DNA of 64,000 nt from Cupriavidus basilensis (GCF_000832305.1 NZ_CP010537.1:806001-870000), one strand, 5' to 3'; counted from the stretch's first letter, positions 34,923-44,731 are shown. Notes: generated by a model not told the origin, from the sequence alone. Numbers and translations are program-made.

Positions 34923-36407
34923 ATGAACCACGATACGCAAGTTACTACAGCGCTCCAAGCCCGCCTGCGCGACCCTTCACTGCTGGAAACGCGCGCCTGG
35001 TTGGCCTCGGGATGGCAAGAGGCATCCGGCGGACGCTCGTTTGCGGTGACCAATCCTGCCACGGGCGAGATCCTGGCCCGCGTGGCCAGCCTGAGCGGTG
35101 CCGAGGTTGAGTCCGCGATCACGGCCTCCGCACAAGCGCAGGCCGTGTGGCAGCGCCGCAGCAGCCACGAGCGGGCTAAGCTGCTGCGTGCCTGGTTCGA
35201 TCTGATGATTGCCAATGCCGACGACCTGGCTCTGATCATGACCTCGGAGCAGGGCAAACCGCTGGCCGAAGCGCGCGGCGAGATCCTTTACGCGGCGTCG
35301 TTTGTTGAGTGGTTCGCGGAAGAAGCCAAGCGCATCTACGGTGACGTCGCACCGCATCCGCAGACCGACAAGCGGATTCTCGTCATTCGCCAGCCGGTCG
35401 GCGTTTGCGCGGCCATCACGCCGTGGAATTTCCCGGCAGCGATGATCACCCGCAAGGTGGCACCAGCCCTTGCCGCGGGCTGTTCGATTATCGTGCGGCC
35501 GGCCGACCTGACGCCGCTGACCGCACTTGCGCTGGCAGTGCTGGCCGAGCGTGCCGGCATTCCCGCCGGTGTGCTTCAAATGGTGTGCGGCCCATCGCGC
35601 GAGATCGGCGCGGTCCTGACGGCCAGCCCGGTCGTGCGCAAACTGTCCTTCACAGGCTCGACCGAGGTTGGCCGGGTGCTGATGAGCCAGTCGTCGCCGA
35701 CGATCAAGCGGCTGTCGCTCGAGCTGGGCGGCAACGCGCCGTTCATCGTGTTCGACGATGCGGATCTCGATGCCGCCATCGAAGGTGCGATGGCGTCGAA
35801 GTACCGCAACAGCGGGCAGACCTGCGTATGCGCCAACCGTTTCCTGGTGCAGGACGGCATCTACGATCGCTTCGTCGAGGCGCTGGTGCGCCGCGTGGCG
35901 GAGCTCAAGGTCGGCAATGGTGTCGAGCCAGGCGTGCAGCAGGGGCCGTTGATTCAGAAGTCCGCGTGCGAACACCTGCAAGCCATGATCGACGATGCCG
36001 TCGGCAAGGGCGCGAAGGTCGTCGTCGGCGGCAAGGGCCATGCATTGGGTGGCACGTTCTTCGAGCCAACCGTGATCGCCGGCGCCACGCCGGACATGCG
36101 CGTGGCTCGCGAGGAACTGTTCGGTCCGGTAGCTCCTGTGTTCCGCTTCCGCGATGAGGCCGAGGCGATTGCTCTGGCCAATGACACCGAGTACGGCCTT
36201 GCCGCCTATCTCTACACCCGCGACAACGCGCGCATCTGGCGCGTTGGTGAAGCGCTGGAGTACGGCATGGTGGGCCTGAACACCGGTCTGATTTCCAACG
36301 AGGTGGCCCCGTTCGGCGGCGTGAAGCAGTCCGGCCTCGGCCGCGAAGGCTCGCGATACGGCATCGACGAATACCTGGAAATCAAGTACCTGTGCGCACA
36401 GGTCTGA
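34923..36407 (+). CDS. NAD(P)-dependent aldehyde dehydrogenase, succinate-semialdehyde dehydrogenase-like
   Basis: 494 residues from the ATG at 34923; an in-frame ATG at 34908 adds five residues and neither has a clear ribosome site. It has the GabD-like order: PWNFPAAMITRKVAPALAAG, FTGSTEVGR, general base Glu in LELGGNAPFIVF and nucleophile Cys in NSGQTCVCANRFLV. The usual KPAE coenzyme motif reads RPAD here, a conservative Lys-to-Arg change. It oxidises an omega-carboxy or aliphatic aldehyde to an acid. As first gene of operon 1, downstream of promoter copy 1, it would complete the chain alcohol to aldehyde to acid after ester hydrolysis. Confidence 0.9.
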   Translation: MNHDTQVTTALQARLRDPSLLETRAWLASGWQEASGGRSFAVTNPATGEILARVASLSGAEVESAITASAQAQAVWQRRSSHERAKLLRAWFDLMIANADDLALIMTSEQGKPLAEARGEILYAASFVEWFAEEAKRIYGDVAPHPQTDKRILVIRQPVGVCAAITPWNFPAAMITRKVAPALAAGCSIIVRPADLTPLTALALAVLAERAGIPAGVLQMVCGPSREIGAVLTASPVVRKLSFTGSTEVGRVLMSQSSPTIKRLSLELGGNAPFIVFDDADLDAAIEGAMASKYRNSGQTCVCANRFLVQDGIYDRFVEALVRRVAELKVGNGVEPGVQQGPLIQKSACEHLQAMIDDAVGKGAKVVVGGKGHALGGTFFEPTVIAGATPDMRVAREELFGPVAPVFRFRDEAEAIALANDTEYGLAAYLYTRDNARIWRVGEALEYGMVGLNTGLISNEVAPFGGVKQSGLGREGSRYGIDEYLEIKYLCAQV

Positions 36408-36442
36408 CCACGGCGCAACCGACAACACCAAAGAGCAAGAGA

Positions 36443-37612
36443 ATGGCTCAATTCCAACAGCCGGTACGTTTCGACACGGTCCCTTCCATCCTCCAGGAAT
36501 GGGGCGCCGCGCGCCGCCTGGGAGAGATCCTGGCTGCATGGACCGAGCGCCGCAGTGTGCTGGTCGTCACCGATGGTGGCCTGCACAAGGCCGGGGTGCT
36601 GGAGGGCGCCAAGGCATCGCTGGCGGCAGCCGGCTTCCGCGTGACCGTGTTCGACGAAGTGGTGGCCGATCCGCCTGAGGCGGTGCTGCTGCGCTGCGTC
36701 GAGCATGCGCGCGCGGCCCGTGTCGATCTCGTGATTGGTCTGGGTGGCGGCTCGTCGATGGACATTGCAAAGCTGGCGGCCGTGCTGGTTGTCTCCGGGC
36801 AGCCGCTGGCCGAGATGTACGGCATCGGAAACGTCAAGGGCGCACGCGTGCCGCTGGTGCAGATGCCGACCACGGCCGGTACCGGTTCGGAGGTCACCAA
36901 TATCTCCATCGTGTCGGTCGGCGAGACGACCAAGATGGGAATCGTCGCGCCCCAGCTTTACGCAGACCGAGTGATCCTGGACGCCGAGCTGACCGTCGGC
37001 CTGCCGCGGCAGCACACCGCGGCCACGGGGATCGACGCCATGGTTCACGCCATCGAGGCTTACACCAGCAAGCACAAGAAGAACGCCATCTCCGATGCGC
37101 TCGCGCGTGAGGCGCTACGCCTGCTATCGGCCAATCTGCTACCTGCATGCGAGAACGGTAACGACCGGGGCGCGCGCGAGGCGATGCTGCTTGGCGCGAC
37201 GCTCGCCGGCCAGGCCTTTGCCAATGCGCCGGTTGCGGCCGTGCATGCGTTGGCGTATCCGCTGGGTGGGCATTTCCATATCCCGCACGGTCTGTCGAAC
37301 GCGCTGATGCTTGGGCCGGTGTTGCGCTTCAACGCCGCAGCAGCGGCTGCGCAGTACGCAGAGCTGGCTGGTGCGCTGGGCATCGGTCAGGCAGACGGCG
37401 ATGACGAAGCCCGCACCGCGGCCTTTATTGGATTCATGGAGGATCTGATGGATCGGTCCGGTGCGCCGCGGCGGCTGCGCGATGCCGGTGTCACGCGCGA
37501 AAGCCTGGCGATGCTTGCTGCGGACGCCATGCAGCAGCAGCGCCTACTGCAGAACAACCCGGTCGAGGTGCAGCAAGCCGACGCCCTGCGGCTCTACGAA
37601 CAGGCGTACTGA
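36443..37612 (+). CDS. Iron-type (group III) alcohol dehydrogenase
   Basis: 389 residues from the ATG at 36443 (AAGAG upstream). The NAD(P)-binding motif is GLGGGSSMDIAKLAAVL, followed by PTTAGTGSEVTNISIV. Metal ligands lie in DAMVHAIEAYTSKHKK and in HALAYPLGGHFHIPHGLSNA (HxxxxxxxxHxxxxH). Family members oxidise primary alcohols or reduce maleylacetate. Here, 35 bases after an aldehyde dehydrogenase and before a Baeyer-Villiger-type enzyme, oxidation of the alcohol released from an ester or omega-hydroxy acid is the better fit. Maleylacetate reductase is a less likely alternative because no chlorocatechol or hydroxyquinol genes are near. Confidence 0.9.
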   Translation: MAQFQQPVRFDTVPSILQEWGAARRLGEILAAWTERRSVLVVTDGGLHKAGVLEGAKASLAAAGFRVTVFDEVVADPPEAVLLRCVEHARAARVDLVIGLGGGSSMDIAKLAAVLVVSGQPLAEMYGIGNVKGARVPLVQMPTTAGTGSEVTNISIVSVGETTKMGIVAPQLYADRVILDAELTVGLPRQHTAATGIDAMVHAIEAYTSKHKKNAISDALAREALRLLSANLLPACENGNDRGAREAMLLGATLAGQAFANAPVAAVHALAYPLGGHFHIPHGLSNALMLGPVLRFNAAAAAAQYAELAGALGIGQADGDDEARTAAFIGFMEDLMDRSGAPRRLRDAGVTRESLAMLAADAMQQQRLLQNNPVEVQQADALRLYEQAY

Positions 37613-37811
37613 GGAGGGAGTGGGGCGCTCGCTGGACCGGCGCAGACCGGCGCGCCACTGCCTGGAGAAACGCGTGTTGGCCCACGCCAGGCGCGAAGCC
37701 TGAACTTGGCCTGCGATGCGGTCGGGCACGGGGCAGGCTGGCATCTACCAATCCATTGCAATAGAGGGGCCCGTCGTCGGGCGGGGCCCGCAGCACAGGA
37801 AGTGAAGCATC

Positions 37812-39275
37812 ATGAGTAACGTGGAAACCAACGGTCACTACAAGGTTGTCATCCTCGGCGCCGGATTCGGCGGGTTGGGCATGGCGGCCCAGTTGAAGCA
37901 GGCGGGCATCGATGATTTCGTCGTGCTGGAAAAGCGCCCGGCGCTGGGCGGCGTTTGGCGTGACAACTCCTACCCCGGCGCGGCGTGTGACACCGAATCG
38001 CACCTCTATTGCTACAGCTTCCATCCGCATCTGCGCGTGAGTGCCATGTACGCGGGCCGCGACGAGCTGCTTGGCTACATGGAATCGCTCGCAGCCCGTT
38101 TCGGACTCGATGCCCACCTGCGCTTCAACAGCGAAATCCGCAGCGCGGTCTGGGATAAGGCCGATCGCCTCTGGCGCTTCGAGCTGGCCGACGGCTCGCG
38201 CCTGACTTCGCGCTTCTTCGTGCCGGCCTGGGGCCAGCTCAACCGACCGTTGATTCCCAAGGTGCCGGGACTGATCACCTTCAAGGGGGAATACTTTCAT
38301 TCCGCCGACTGGCGCCATGACGTGGATCTGCGTGGCAAGCGCGTCGCCAGCATTGGTAACGCGGCCAGCGCGGTGCAGTACGTTCCCGAGATTGCGCCGG
38401 TGGTGAACCATCTGACCGTGTTCCAACGCAGCGCCAACTGGATCATGCCGCGCAATCAGATTGTCTTCACCACGGAACAGCTCGATGAATTTCAGCGCGA
38501 TCCGGTACTGTTCGAGAAGAGCCGCGAGAGGCTGCATGCATTCCGAGAGTCAGGCTTCGAGCGCACCCGCGTCGGCACCGATGCGCAGCGCGAAGGCAAG
38601 CGCCTGGCGCTGGAGCATTTGCAGCGCAGCGTGGCCGACCCGGCCCTGCGTACCAAGCTCACGCCTGACTATGAATTTGCCTGCAAGCGAATTCTGCGCT
38701 CCGACGACTACTATCCGGCCCTGACACGCGACAACGTCACGCTCGAGACGGCCGGAATCGAGGCGTTTGTCGAAGAGGGCATCCTGACCAAGGATGGCCG
38801 CGTGCACGCTTTCGATGTCGTGGTGTTCGGCACCGGTTTTGAGAGCCAGGCATTTCAGGGTGACCTGCAGGTCAGCGGCCTCGACGGTTCGCTCGCCGAT
38901 GCCTGGGCCGACGGCCCGGAAGCCTACCTCGGCATGGCGGTACCGGGCTTCCCGAATCTGTTCATGATCTATGGCCCGAACACCAACCTGAACCACAACT
39001 CCATCCTGTCGATGCTGGAGATCCAGCAGCGCTACATCATCGATGCGATTCGCGGCATCGAGGCTTCGGGCGTTGGTGCGTGCCAGGTCAGCAAGGCGCG
39101 ATCCGACGACTACAACCGTGCGCTGCAGGCGGCGATGGGCGGCTCGGCGTTTTCCGCCGACTGCTCAAGCTGGTACAAGAACGCCCAGGGCAAGGTCATC
39201 AACAACTGGTCCGGCACGGTGGACGAGTACCGCGCGGCGGTGCGCTGGGATCTCGGCGCATTCGAGCAGGTTTGA
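37812..39275 (+). CDS. Flavin Baeyer-Villiger-type monooxygenase
   Basis: 487 residues. FAD site GAGFGGLGMAAQLKQAG at the N-terminus. The Baeyer-Villiger fingerprint FxGxxxHxxxW is intact as FKGEYFHSADW (about residue 157). A second Rossmann motif reads SIGNAASAVQ, lacking the usual GxGxSG. The C-terminal half contains DVVVFGTGFES and YGPNTNLNHNSILSMLE. It is somewhat short for cyclohexanone-type enzymes (~540) but in range for the family. It converts a ketone to an ester or lactone with NADPH and O2. The ester hydrolase gene begins 13 bases downstream and an alcohol dehydrogenase lies upstream, a coherent ketone-degrading operon. Confidence 0.88.
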   Translation: MSNVETNGHYKVVILGAGFGGLGMAAQLKQAGIDDFVVLEKRPALGGVWRDNSYPGAACDTESHLYCYSFHPHLRVSAMYAGRDELLGYMESLAARFGLDAHLRFNSEIRSAVWDKADRLWRFELADGSRLTSRFFVPAWGQLNRPLIPKVPGLITFKGEYFHSADWRHDVDLRGKRVASIGNAASAVQYVPEIAPVVNHLTVFQRSANWIMPRNQIVFTTEQLDEFQRDPVLFEKSRERLHAFRESGFERTRVGTDAQREGKRLALEHLQRSVADPALRTKLTPDYEFACKRILRSDDYYPALTRDNVTLETAGIEAFVEEGILTKDGRVHAFDVVVFGTGFESQAFQGDLQVSGLDGSLADAWADGPEAYLGMAVPGFPNLFMIYGPNTNLNHNSILSMLEIQQRYIIDAIRGIEASGVGACQVSKARSDDYNRALQAAMGGSAFSADCSSWYKNAQGKVINNWSGTVDEYRAAVRWDLGAFEQV

Positions 39276-39288
39276 CGGGGGCAGGGAC

Positions 39289-40266
39289 TTGTCTTCGGAA
39301 CTCTCCTGGCAGCCGCTAAGCGAGGTGGCGGAGGATGCGCGGCCCATGGTGCAGGCGTTCCGCGAGGCGGGCGGCCTGCACTACGGCAGCCAGGCGCCGG
39401 AGCCTTCGCGTGCGAACTTTGCCCGGGCCTGCGGCCTGCACGGCTTGAAAGACATCGACGGCGTTGACCACCGCGACATCATGGTGCCAGTGACCGACGG
39501 TGAGATTCGGGTGCGGCTGTACCAGCCCGACGAGGCGGAGTGCGCGGGCGGCAAGGGGCCGTTGGCCGTGTTCCTGCATGGCGGCGGCTGGGTGATTGGC
39601 AGCATTGACACGCATGACGGCATTTGCCGACTGCTGGCGCGGCAAAGTGGCTGCATCGTCGCGTCGGTGGAATATCGCCTTGCCCCGGAACATCAATGGC
39701 CCGTGCCGCTACGGGACTGCGAGCAGGCACTCGGCTATCTGGTAGCCAATGCGGCTGCGTTGTCCATTGACGCCAGCCGCGTGGTGCTGGCTGGCGATAG
39801 CGCGGGCGGCAGTATGGCGACCATCATCAGCAACGCGCCGGCTACAGGGGCGTACCAGGTCGTAGGCCAGGTGCTGCTCTATCCGGTGACGGACCTTACA
39901 GCAAGCCGGCCGTCCTATGGCCGCTTCCAGGGCGGACTGCCGCTCGTCGCAGAATCGATGCAATGGTTCCGTGATCTGTACGTGCCCGCAGGCACACCGC
40001 TTGACCAGCCTGCCTTGTCGCCGCTGCTACACGCAGAGGGCCGCCGTCAGCCTCCGATGTTTATCACCACGGTTGGCCTGGACCCACTCTGCGACGAAGG
40101 CATTGAATACGCGGCAATGGCGGCGCGGGCAGGTGGCTTGCTGGAGCATCACCACCTGCCTCGTCACATGCACGGCATCTTCACGGCGGCAGGGCGCATC
40201 AGCACTGCGCAGAATCTGCTAGAGCGTGCGGGCTTATTCATTCGCCGACTTTCTTCGCATTCGTGA
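39289..40266 (+). CDS. Alpha/beta-hydrolase of the hormone-sensitive lipase type (esterase/lactonase)
   Basis: 325 residues from a TTG at 39289 with AGGGA upstream; an ATG at 39347 is the alternative. The oxyanion motif is HGGGWVIGS, the nucleophile elbow GDSAGGSMA, and the catalytic acid and base are probably in GLDPLCDEG and HMHGIF. This is the HSL/family IV esterase layout. Directly after a Baeyer-Villiger-type enzyme it most likely opens the ester or lactone product. It is the last gene of operon 1; about 400 bases with no gene follow before promoter copy 2. Confidence 0.87.
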   Translation: MSSELSWQPLSEVAEDARPMVQAFREAGGLHYGSQAPEPSRANFARACGLHGLKDIDGVDHRDIMVPVTDGEIRVRLYQPDEAECAGGKGPLAVFLHGGGWVIGSIDTHDGICRLLARQSGCIVASVEYRLAPEHQWPVPLRDCEQALGYLVANAAALSIDASRVVLAGDSAGGSMATIISNAPATGAYQVVGQVLLYPVTDLTASRPSYGRFQGGLPLVAESMQWFRDLYVPAGTPLDQPALSPLLHAEGRRQPPMFITTVGLDPLCDEGIEYAAMAARAGGLLEHHHLPRHMHGIFTAAGRISTAQNLLERAGLFIRRLSSHS

Positions 40267-40662
40267 AGCGTTGCTTCTGATGGGTGACGATGAGGTCGCC
40301 TTCTCCTGACGTGTGGCACGCGAGCTAGCGCGTGTGCTGATCGCTGCGCCAGGCATGCCGCGCCGATCCTGCCGGTCTTGACTCGCACTTCGGCAATTTG
40401 CCAGGCGTGCAAGGCATGACCCCATTCGCCTTACCATGCGCGGATCGGTTCGGTCGACCGCCCGCGTGAATCTCAGCCCCCTTGAACACGGAATTCTCGA
40501 CGCTCCTGGCGATGGAGCCGGCGTTGTCGCGAGTGCGCCTCCCTCAGTCGCTCCAGTTCCGGCCCTCCCTCCGATGGCAACGCGACACTCGCGCGTGCTG
40601 AAGCGTTGCGCTGCGGCGATCGAACCGCCGAATCCACACCAGCACGCGTAATGAACCGGTTG
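40267..40662. other. Intergenic region, no supported gene
   Basis: Between the hydrolase stop and promoter copy 2. Short frames on both strands, no identifiable domain. It may contain eroded insertion-sequence DNA, which I could not confirm. Confidence 0.4.
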
Positions 40663-40785
40663 GACATCGTTTGCGTCCCGCTTGGTTGGTATTTTCCCTA
40701 GCTTTTCCCACCTTGCAGATAGGCCAGTGCAACGCTAATATTAGGCCATACAAACGCTATGTGTAGGCCGTCAATACGTACTCGT
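40663..40785 (+). promoter_or_regulatory. Promoter/operator module, copy 2 (upstream of the Rid/DUF1329 operon)
   Basis: Begins GACATC; conserved GGTATTTTCCCTAGCTT at 40688-40704; candidate -35 TTGCAG (40713), 17-bp spacer, -10 TAATAT (40736). TAGGCC repeats start at 40720, 40742 and 40764, spaced exactly 22 bp. This is the best-preserved copy: the first two units share TAGGCCA-N5-ACGCTA. The first gene starts ~195 bases after the array. Confidence 0.8.
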
Positions 40786-40980
40786 AAGGCGATGCACAGT
40801 TGGGTGTCGCCCAGGTCGGTACCGCACCGCGCGTCACGCGCCCGTGCTGGCTTTCTTGGCGGCGAGGCGATCTTCAAATGGCAGCCCGAAAACACACGCC
40901 GGGGCAACAGCGCTATTGGCGTTTTCTTCCACTCCGCGCACCTGTTTCCATCAACGCATCTATGCAGGGAGGCTCAAGCC

Positions 40981-41394
40981 ATGGCAGCGAGCAATAGGCG
41001 TCAATCGATCGTCCCGGCCCCTTTCCAAGGGCACTACGACGCGTATCACTTCTCGCCGGCAACGCGTGTGGGCGACATGGTGTGGGTGTCTGGCCAGGTT
41101 GGGGTGGACGCCGACATGAAGCCTGCGCAGGGGATGCAAGCGCAGGCGCAGATCGCATTCGAATGCCTGAAGCGCGTTCTCGAAGAGGCGGGCGCAAGCC
41201 TGGCCGATGTTGTTGAGCTCACGACGTTTCACACGGACCTGCATGGCGACATCGATGCATTTGTCGCCGTCAAGGACCAGTACTTTCCGAGCCGCTATCC
41301 GTCGTGGTCAGCGGTGGGGGTGACGCAGTTGGCCTTGCATGGATTGCTTATCGAGATTCGCGCAATGGCCGTGGCCGGATCCGGAGAGGAATGA
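40981..41394 (+). CDS. Rid (YjgF/YER057c/UK114) family protein lacking the RidA arginine
   Basis: 137 residues from the ATG at 40981 (GGGAGG upstream). The chorismate-mutase-like Rid fold is plain: YHFSPATRVGDMVWVSGQVG, FECLKRVLEEAGASLADVVE and LLIEIRAMAVA at the C-terminus. RidA proper hydrolyses reactive enamine/imine intermediates using an Arg in the motif xARSxVxV. Here the position reads PSWSAVGV, so the Arg is replaced by Trp by eye alignment. That places it in a Rid subfamily of uncertain activity. As first gene of operon 2, in a regulon with amine oxidases that make imines, an imine-related role is attractive but unproven. Confidence 0.85.
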   Translation: MAASNRRQSIVPAPFQGHYDAYHFSPATRVGDMVWVSGQVGVDADMKPAQGMQAQAQIAFECLKRVLEEAGASLADVVELTTFHTDLHGDIDAFVAVKDQYFPSRYPSWSAVGVTQLALHGLLIEIRAMAVAGSGEE

Positions 41395-41453
41395 GCGCTT
41401 GAGGCGGCCGGACATGCTGGCTGCAAGGCGAGAGATATTGGAAGGAGCCCATG

Positions 41454-42818
41454 ATGAAGAAGCAACGCATTGGAGTCGTATCCGCTATCGCGGCCGCAGT
41501 ATGTTGTGTGATCGGCACCGCCGCCATGGCGGAAGACCTCACACCCGAGGGCGCTGATCGCTCTGCCAGCAAGGACGGTAGCGTCTCGGCCTACGCTGGC
41601 AAGCAATCCCCCGAAGCCGGATGGGAGTGGGGCAAGTACCGCGGCGATTTCTGGAAGCACAAGAACGAGAAGCCGCTGTACTCGATCGATGCATCGAACA
41701 TCGACAAGTACGCAGACAAGCTGACGCCCGGCCAGATCCAGCTCCTCAAGCAGAAGAAGGGCTATCGCATGGATGTGTATCCGTCGCATCGCGAATGCCA
41801 GGTGCCTGACTTCGTTGCGCAGAACTCTAAGGCGAACGTGACGGGAGCGAAGCTCGATTCGACGGGAGAGCAGATGCAGACCGCGACCCTTCCTGGTGTT
41901 GCGTTCCCCCAGCCCAAGAACGGCGCAGAGGCGATCCTGAACTATATGTATCGCTACCACGGTGAGGGTCTGGAATGGCCGAAGATGGTCACCTCCATTT
42001 CCCCGCGCCCGGGCAGCAACGAATGGATCGACGTGATCTCTCCGCAGCATGCCTTCTTCCCCTGGGGCAAGCCGGGCAAGACGACGCCGCAGGATGTTGA
42101 TCAACTGAGCAGTGCGGCCTTCTTCAAGATGGAATCGCCACCGGCGCTCGCTGGGCAGGCGTTCGTGCAACGTCAGTATTTCAACAAGCCTTCGGAGACG
42201 TTCTACTACTTCCCGGGCCAGCGACGTGTTCGTCGCATGCCGGCCTATACGCACGATGCGCCGGTCATTGGCATGGAGAACCAGTACCTGATCGATGAGG
42301 CCAACATGTTCTACGGCACCATCGACCGGTTCAACTGGAAGCTCGTCGGCAAGAAGGAACTGCTGGTGCCGTACAACGCGTTCGGCATGTACAAGTTCAA
42401 AACCAACCTGCACGACGTTGCCACGCCCGATGGCATTGCTTCGGCCAACCGTCGCTACGAGATGCACCGCGTCTGGGTGGTTGAGGCCACGCTCAAACCG
42501 AGCGCGCGCCACGTTGCATCCAAGAAGGCCTTCTACCTCGATGAAGACAGCTGGCTAGCCCTCATCGGCGAAGACTATGACGCCCAAGGCAAGTTGTGGA
42601 AGGTGCGCGAGAGCTACCCGATTCCGGTGTGGGAGTTGGGCGGCACGTGCGACAACATGCCCTTCGCGATGTACGACCTCAGCAATGGCCGTTACGTGAT
42701 GGATCAAACGACGTTCGGGCAGGGCAAAGACATCCATTGGTACGAGCAGATCAATGATCCGCGCTTCAAGACGGACTTCTTCACGGCCGAAACCCTGCGC
42801 GCGGTGAGCGAGCGCTGA
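41454..42818 (+). CDS. DUF1329 exported protein (outer-membrane/periplasmic)
   Basis: 454 residues from the ATG at 41454; an adjacent ATG at 41451 is closer to GGAG. A signal peptide ends near TAAMA|ED. The body has DUF1329 features: GAEAILNYMYRYHGEG, FYYFPGQRRVRRMPAYTHDA and DRFNWKLVGKKELLVPYNA. The family is related to LolA/LolB-like lipid-binding folds and, from memory, is found next to DUF1302 genes in clusters for hydrophobic substrates. It probably carries or receives a hydrophobic ligand at the outer membrane. It sits between the Rid and DUF1302 genes with a good ribosome site. Confidence 0.85.
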   Translation: MKKQRIGVVSAIAAAVCCVIGTAAMAEDLTPEGADRSASKDGSVSAYAGKQSPEAGWEWGKYRGDFWKHKNEKPLYSIDASNIDKYADKLTPGQIQLLKQKKGYRMDVYPSHRECQVPDFVAQNSKANVTGAKLDSTGEQMQTATLPGVAFPQPKNGAEAILNYMYRYHGEGLEWPKMVTSISPRPGSNEWIDVISPQHAFFPWGKPGKTTPQDVDQLSSAAFFKMESPPALAGQAFVQRQYFNKPSETFYYFPGQRRVRRMPAYTHDAPVIGMENQYLIDEANMFYGTIDRFNWKLVGKKELLVPYNAFGMYKFKTNLHDVATPDGIASANRRYEMHRVWVVEATLKPSARHVASKKAFYLDEDSWLALIGEDYDAQGKLWKVRESYPIPVWELGGTCDNMPFAMYDLSNGRYVMDQTTFGQGKDIHWYEQINDPRFKTDFFTAETLRAVSER

Positions 42819-42895
42819 ACGTGGCCGCATGAGCGGGGACCGGCACGCACTTGAGGAGGGGCGTACCGGTATCAAAACGGGTTGGAGGAATCACG

Positions 42896-44731
42896 ATGAA
42901 AACAACGACGATGTTTCGGCGGAGCGCGATCTCGCTCGCCGTTCTGGGGGCCACTGCGTCAAGCGCATATGCCTACGATTTCACCTTTGGCGGGGACGAC
43001 GCGGTCAAGGGATCACTGGTAAGCAACATCACAGCCGGTGTGGCAACGCGGACAAAAAGCCCGAGCTGCGCACTCACGGGCGATCCGAACGCAAACGGCT
43101 GCGGTGCGGCGGCCAACACCGACCAGTGGGGCGCGGGCGACAACGGCGATTTGAACTATCGCCGATGGAAGCCCTACAGCACGTACCTGAGCGCGACCAG
43201 CGAGCTGCTGCTGACGATGCCCAGCGAGGGCCTGAAGTTCATGGCGCGCGGCACCGGCATGTACGACTTCATGGCCAAGAACACCGAGCGCACGCCACTG
43301 TCGAGTGATGCGAGGGCGCAGGTGGTTTACGACGCGCGCGTGCTTGATCTATGGGCGCAAAAGGACTTTACCGTGGCGGATCAGAACGCCCACGTCCGTA
43401 TCGGCAACCAGGTCATCAACTGGGGCGAGAGCATGTTTGCCATGGGCGGCATCAATGCCACCAACTCGCTTGATATCCAGAAGTTGCTGATTCCGGGCTC
43501 GCAGCTCAAGCAGGCGCTGCTACCCGCGCCGATGGTGAGCTTTGCCACGAATCTCTCACATGGCTTCAGCACCGAGGCCTACTACCAGTTCATCCAGAAC
43601 GGCAACCGCATGCCGCCGGTTGGCTCCTTCTGGTCGGCGTCCAACGTTGTGGGCCGTGGTGCTGAGCCGTTCACCGTGAACACGACCAATTTCAACGCGA
43701 ATGGCCCGAGCGCGGGCACGGTCGCAGGCCAGAACGGTTTGAACAGCCATGACCCGGGCACTATTGCGGCAATCAACAACGGCCTGGTCAATGGTGACTT
43801 CGCCGGGGCCCCATCGTTCTCGATCGGGCTGCCGGTCTCCAACAAGCAGCCTTCGAAGTACAAGCCGCAGTTCGGTGTGAAGTTCAACTACGTGCCGACC
43901 TCCATCGACGCGAACTTCGCCTTCTATTACGAGAACTACACCGACAAGTCGCCCGTGTTGACCTCGTTCGCGAACAACACAGCGCAGTGGTCGTATCAGC
44001 AGAATCGTCAGCTGTTTGGTATCAGCGCGAACTTCCCGGTTGGGCCGTGGGCAGTGGGGACGGAACTGTCGTATCGCCCGCGTGACGCGGTGGCGCTCTC
44101 GGGCTGCTACGGCGCAGGCGGACCGATGGACCTGAACGTGAACCCGGCCGGTGTCGACTGCCAGCAGTGGGTTGATCGCAAGAAGCTGCAGTTCGGCATC
44201 AACGGCATTCTGGCGCTCACCCGCAGCGAGTATCCGTTCCTCAAGATGATCGGAGCGCAGTCGGCCACGCTGACCGCCGAGGCCACGATGGTCTACTACC
44301 CAGGCCTGGGTGGCAGCGTGACACGCACCGTAAACGGCGTGCAGGTCATGCAGGCACCCCAGGCTGGCTACTTAACGTGGCTGAACAACAACTCGGGCGC
44401 GGGCTACCCCATCGGCATGCGCCAGGGTACGGCCGCCTCGGGCGGCGTGACGGTCGACTTCAACTGGACTTATGACGGCACGCTGATCCCGGGCTGGCAG
44501 GTCACGCCGGGTGTGACGTTCAACGCGGGCCTGTACGGCTATACGCCCACCTTCAACGCGAACTACATGCAGGGCGCGAAGTCGGCCAACTTCTACGTGC
44601 TGTTCAACCAGAACCCGACGGTGTGGCAAGCGGGCATCAACTTCACGGCGTTCTGGGGTGGCCACAACACGGTCGGCAATCCGTACTCGGATCGCAACTT
44701 CATCGGCGCATTCGTCACGCGCAACTTCTGA
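42896..44731 (+). CDS. DUF1302 outer-membrane beta-barrel protein
   Basis: 611 residues from the ATG at 42896 (GGTTGGAGGAATCACG upstream). A signal peptide cleaves near AYA|YDF. The mature part begins FTFGGDDAVKGSLVSNITAG and has DUF1302 marks such as VRIGNQVINWGESMF and repeated amphipathic strands with aromatic girdles. The C-terminal residue is Phe (TRNF), the usual outer-membrane barrel signature. It probably forms a channel or platform for hydrophobic compounds together with DUF1329 and the MMPL transporter. Confidence 0.87.
   Translation: MKTTTMFRRSAISLAVLGATASSAYAYDFTFGGDDAVKGSLVSNITAGVATRTKSPSCALTGDPNANGCGAAANTDQWGAGDNGDLNYRRWKPYSTYLSATSELLLTMPSEGLKFMARGTGMYDFMAKNTERTPLSSDARAQVVYDARVLDLWAQKDFTVADQNAHVRIGNQVINWGESMFAMGGINATNSLDIQKLLIPGSQLKQALLPAPMVSFATNLSHGFSTEAYYQFIQNGNRMPPVGSFWSASNVVGRGAEPFTVNTTNFNANGPSAGTVAGQNGLNSHDPGTIAAINNGLVNGDFAGAPSFSIGLPVSNKQPSKYKPQFGVKFNYVPTSIDANFAFYYENYTDKSPVLTSFANNTAQWSYQQNRQLFGISANFPVGPWAVGTELSYRPRDAVALSGCYGAGGPMDLNVNPAGVDCQQWVDRKKLQFGINGILALTRSEYPFLKMIGAQSATLTAEATMVYYPGLGGSVTRTVNGVQVMQAPQAGYLTWLNNNSGAGYPIGMRQGTAASGGVTVDFNWTYDGTLIPGWQVTPGVTFNAGLYGYTPTFNANYMQGAKSANFYVLFNQNPTVWQAGINFTAFWGGHNTVGNPYSDRNFIGAFVTRNF

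Noticed and set aside
36443..37612. Maleylacetate reductase
   Set aside because: The Fe-ADH family overlaps, but there is no hydroxyquinol or chlorocatechol dioxygenase nearby, and its neighbours form an alcohol/aldehyde oxidation route.
39043..39288. A longer start for the alpha/beta-hydrolase overlapping the monooxygenase
   Set aside because: The extension is out-of-frame monooxygenase sequence with Arg-rich nonsense composition; a TTG with a ribosome site at 39289 or the ATG at 39347 is more credible.
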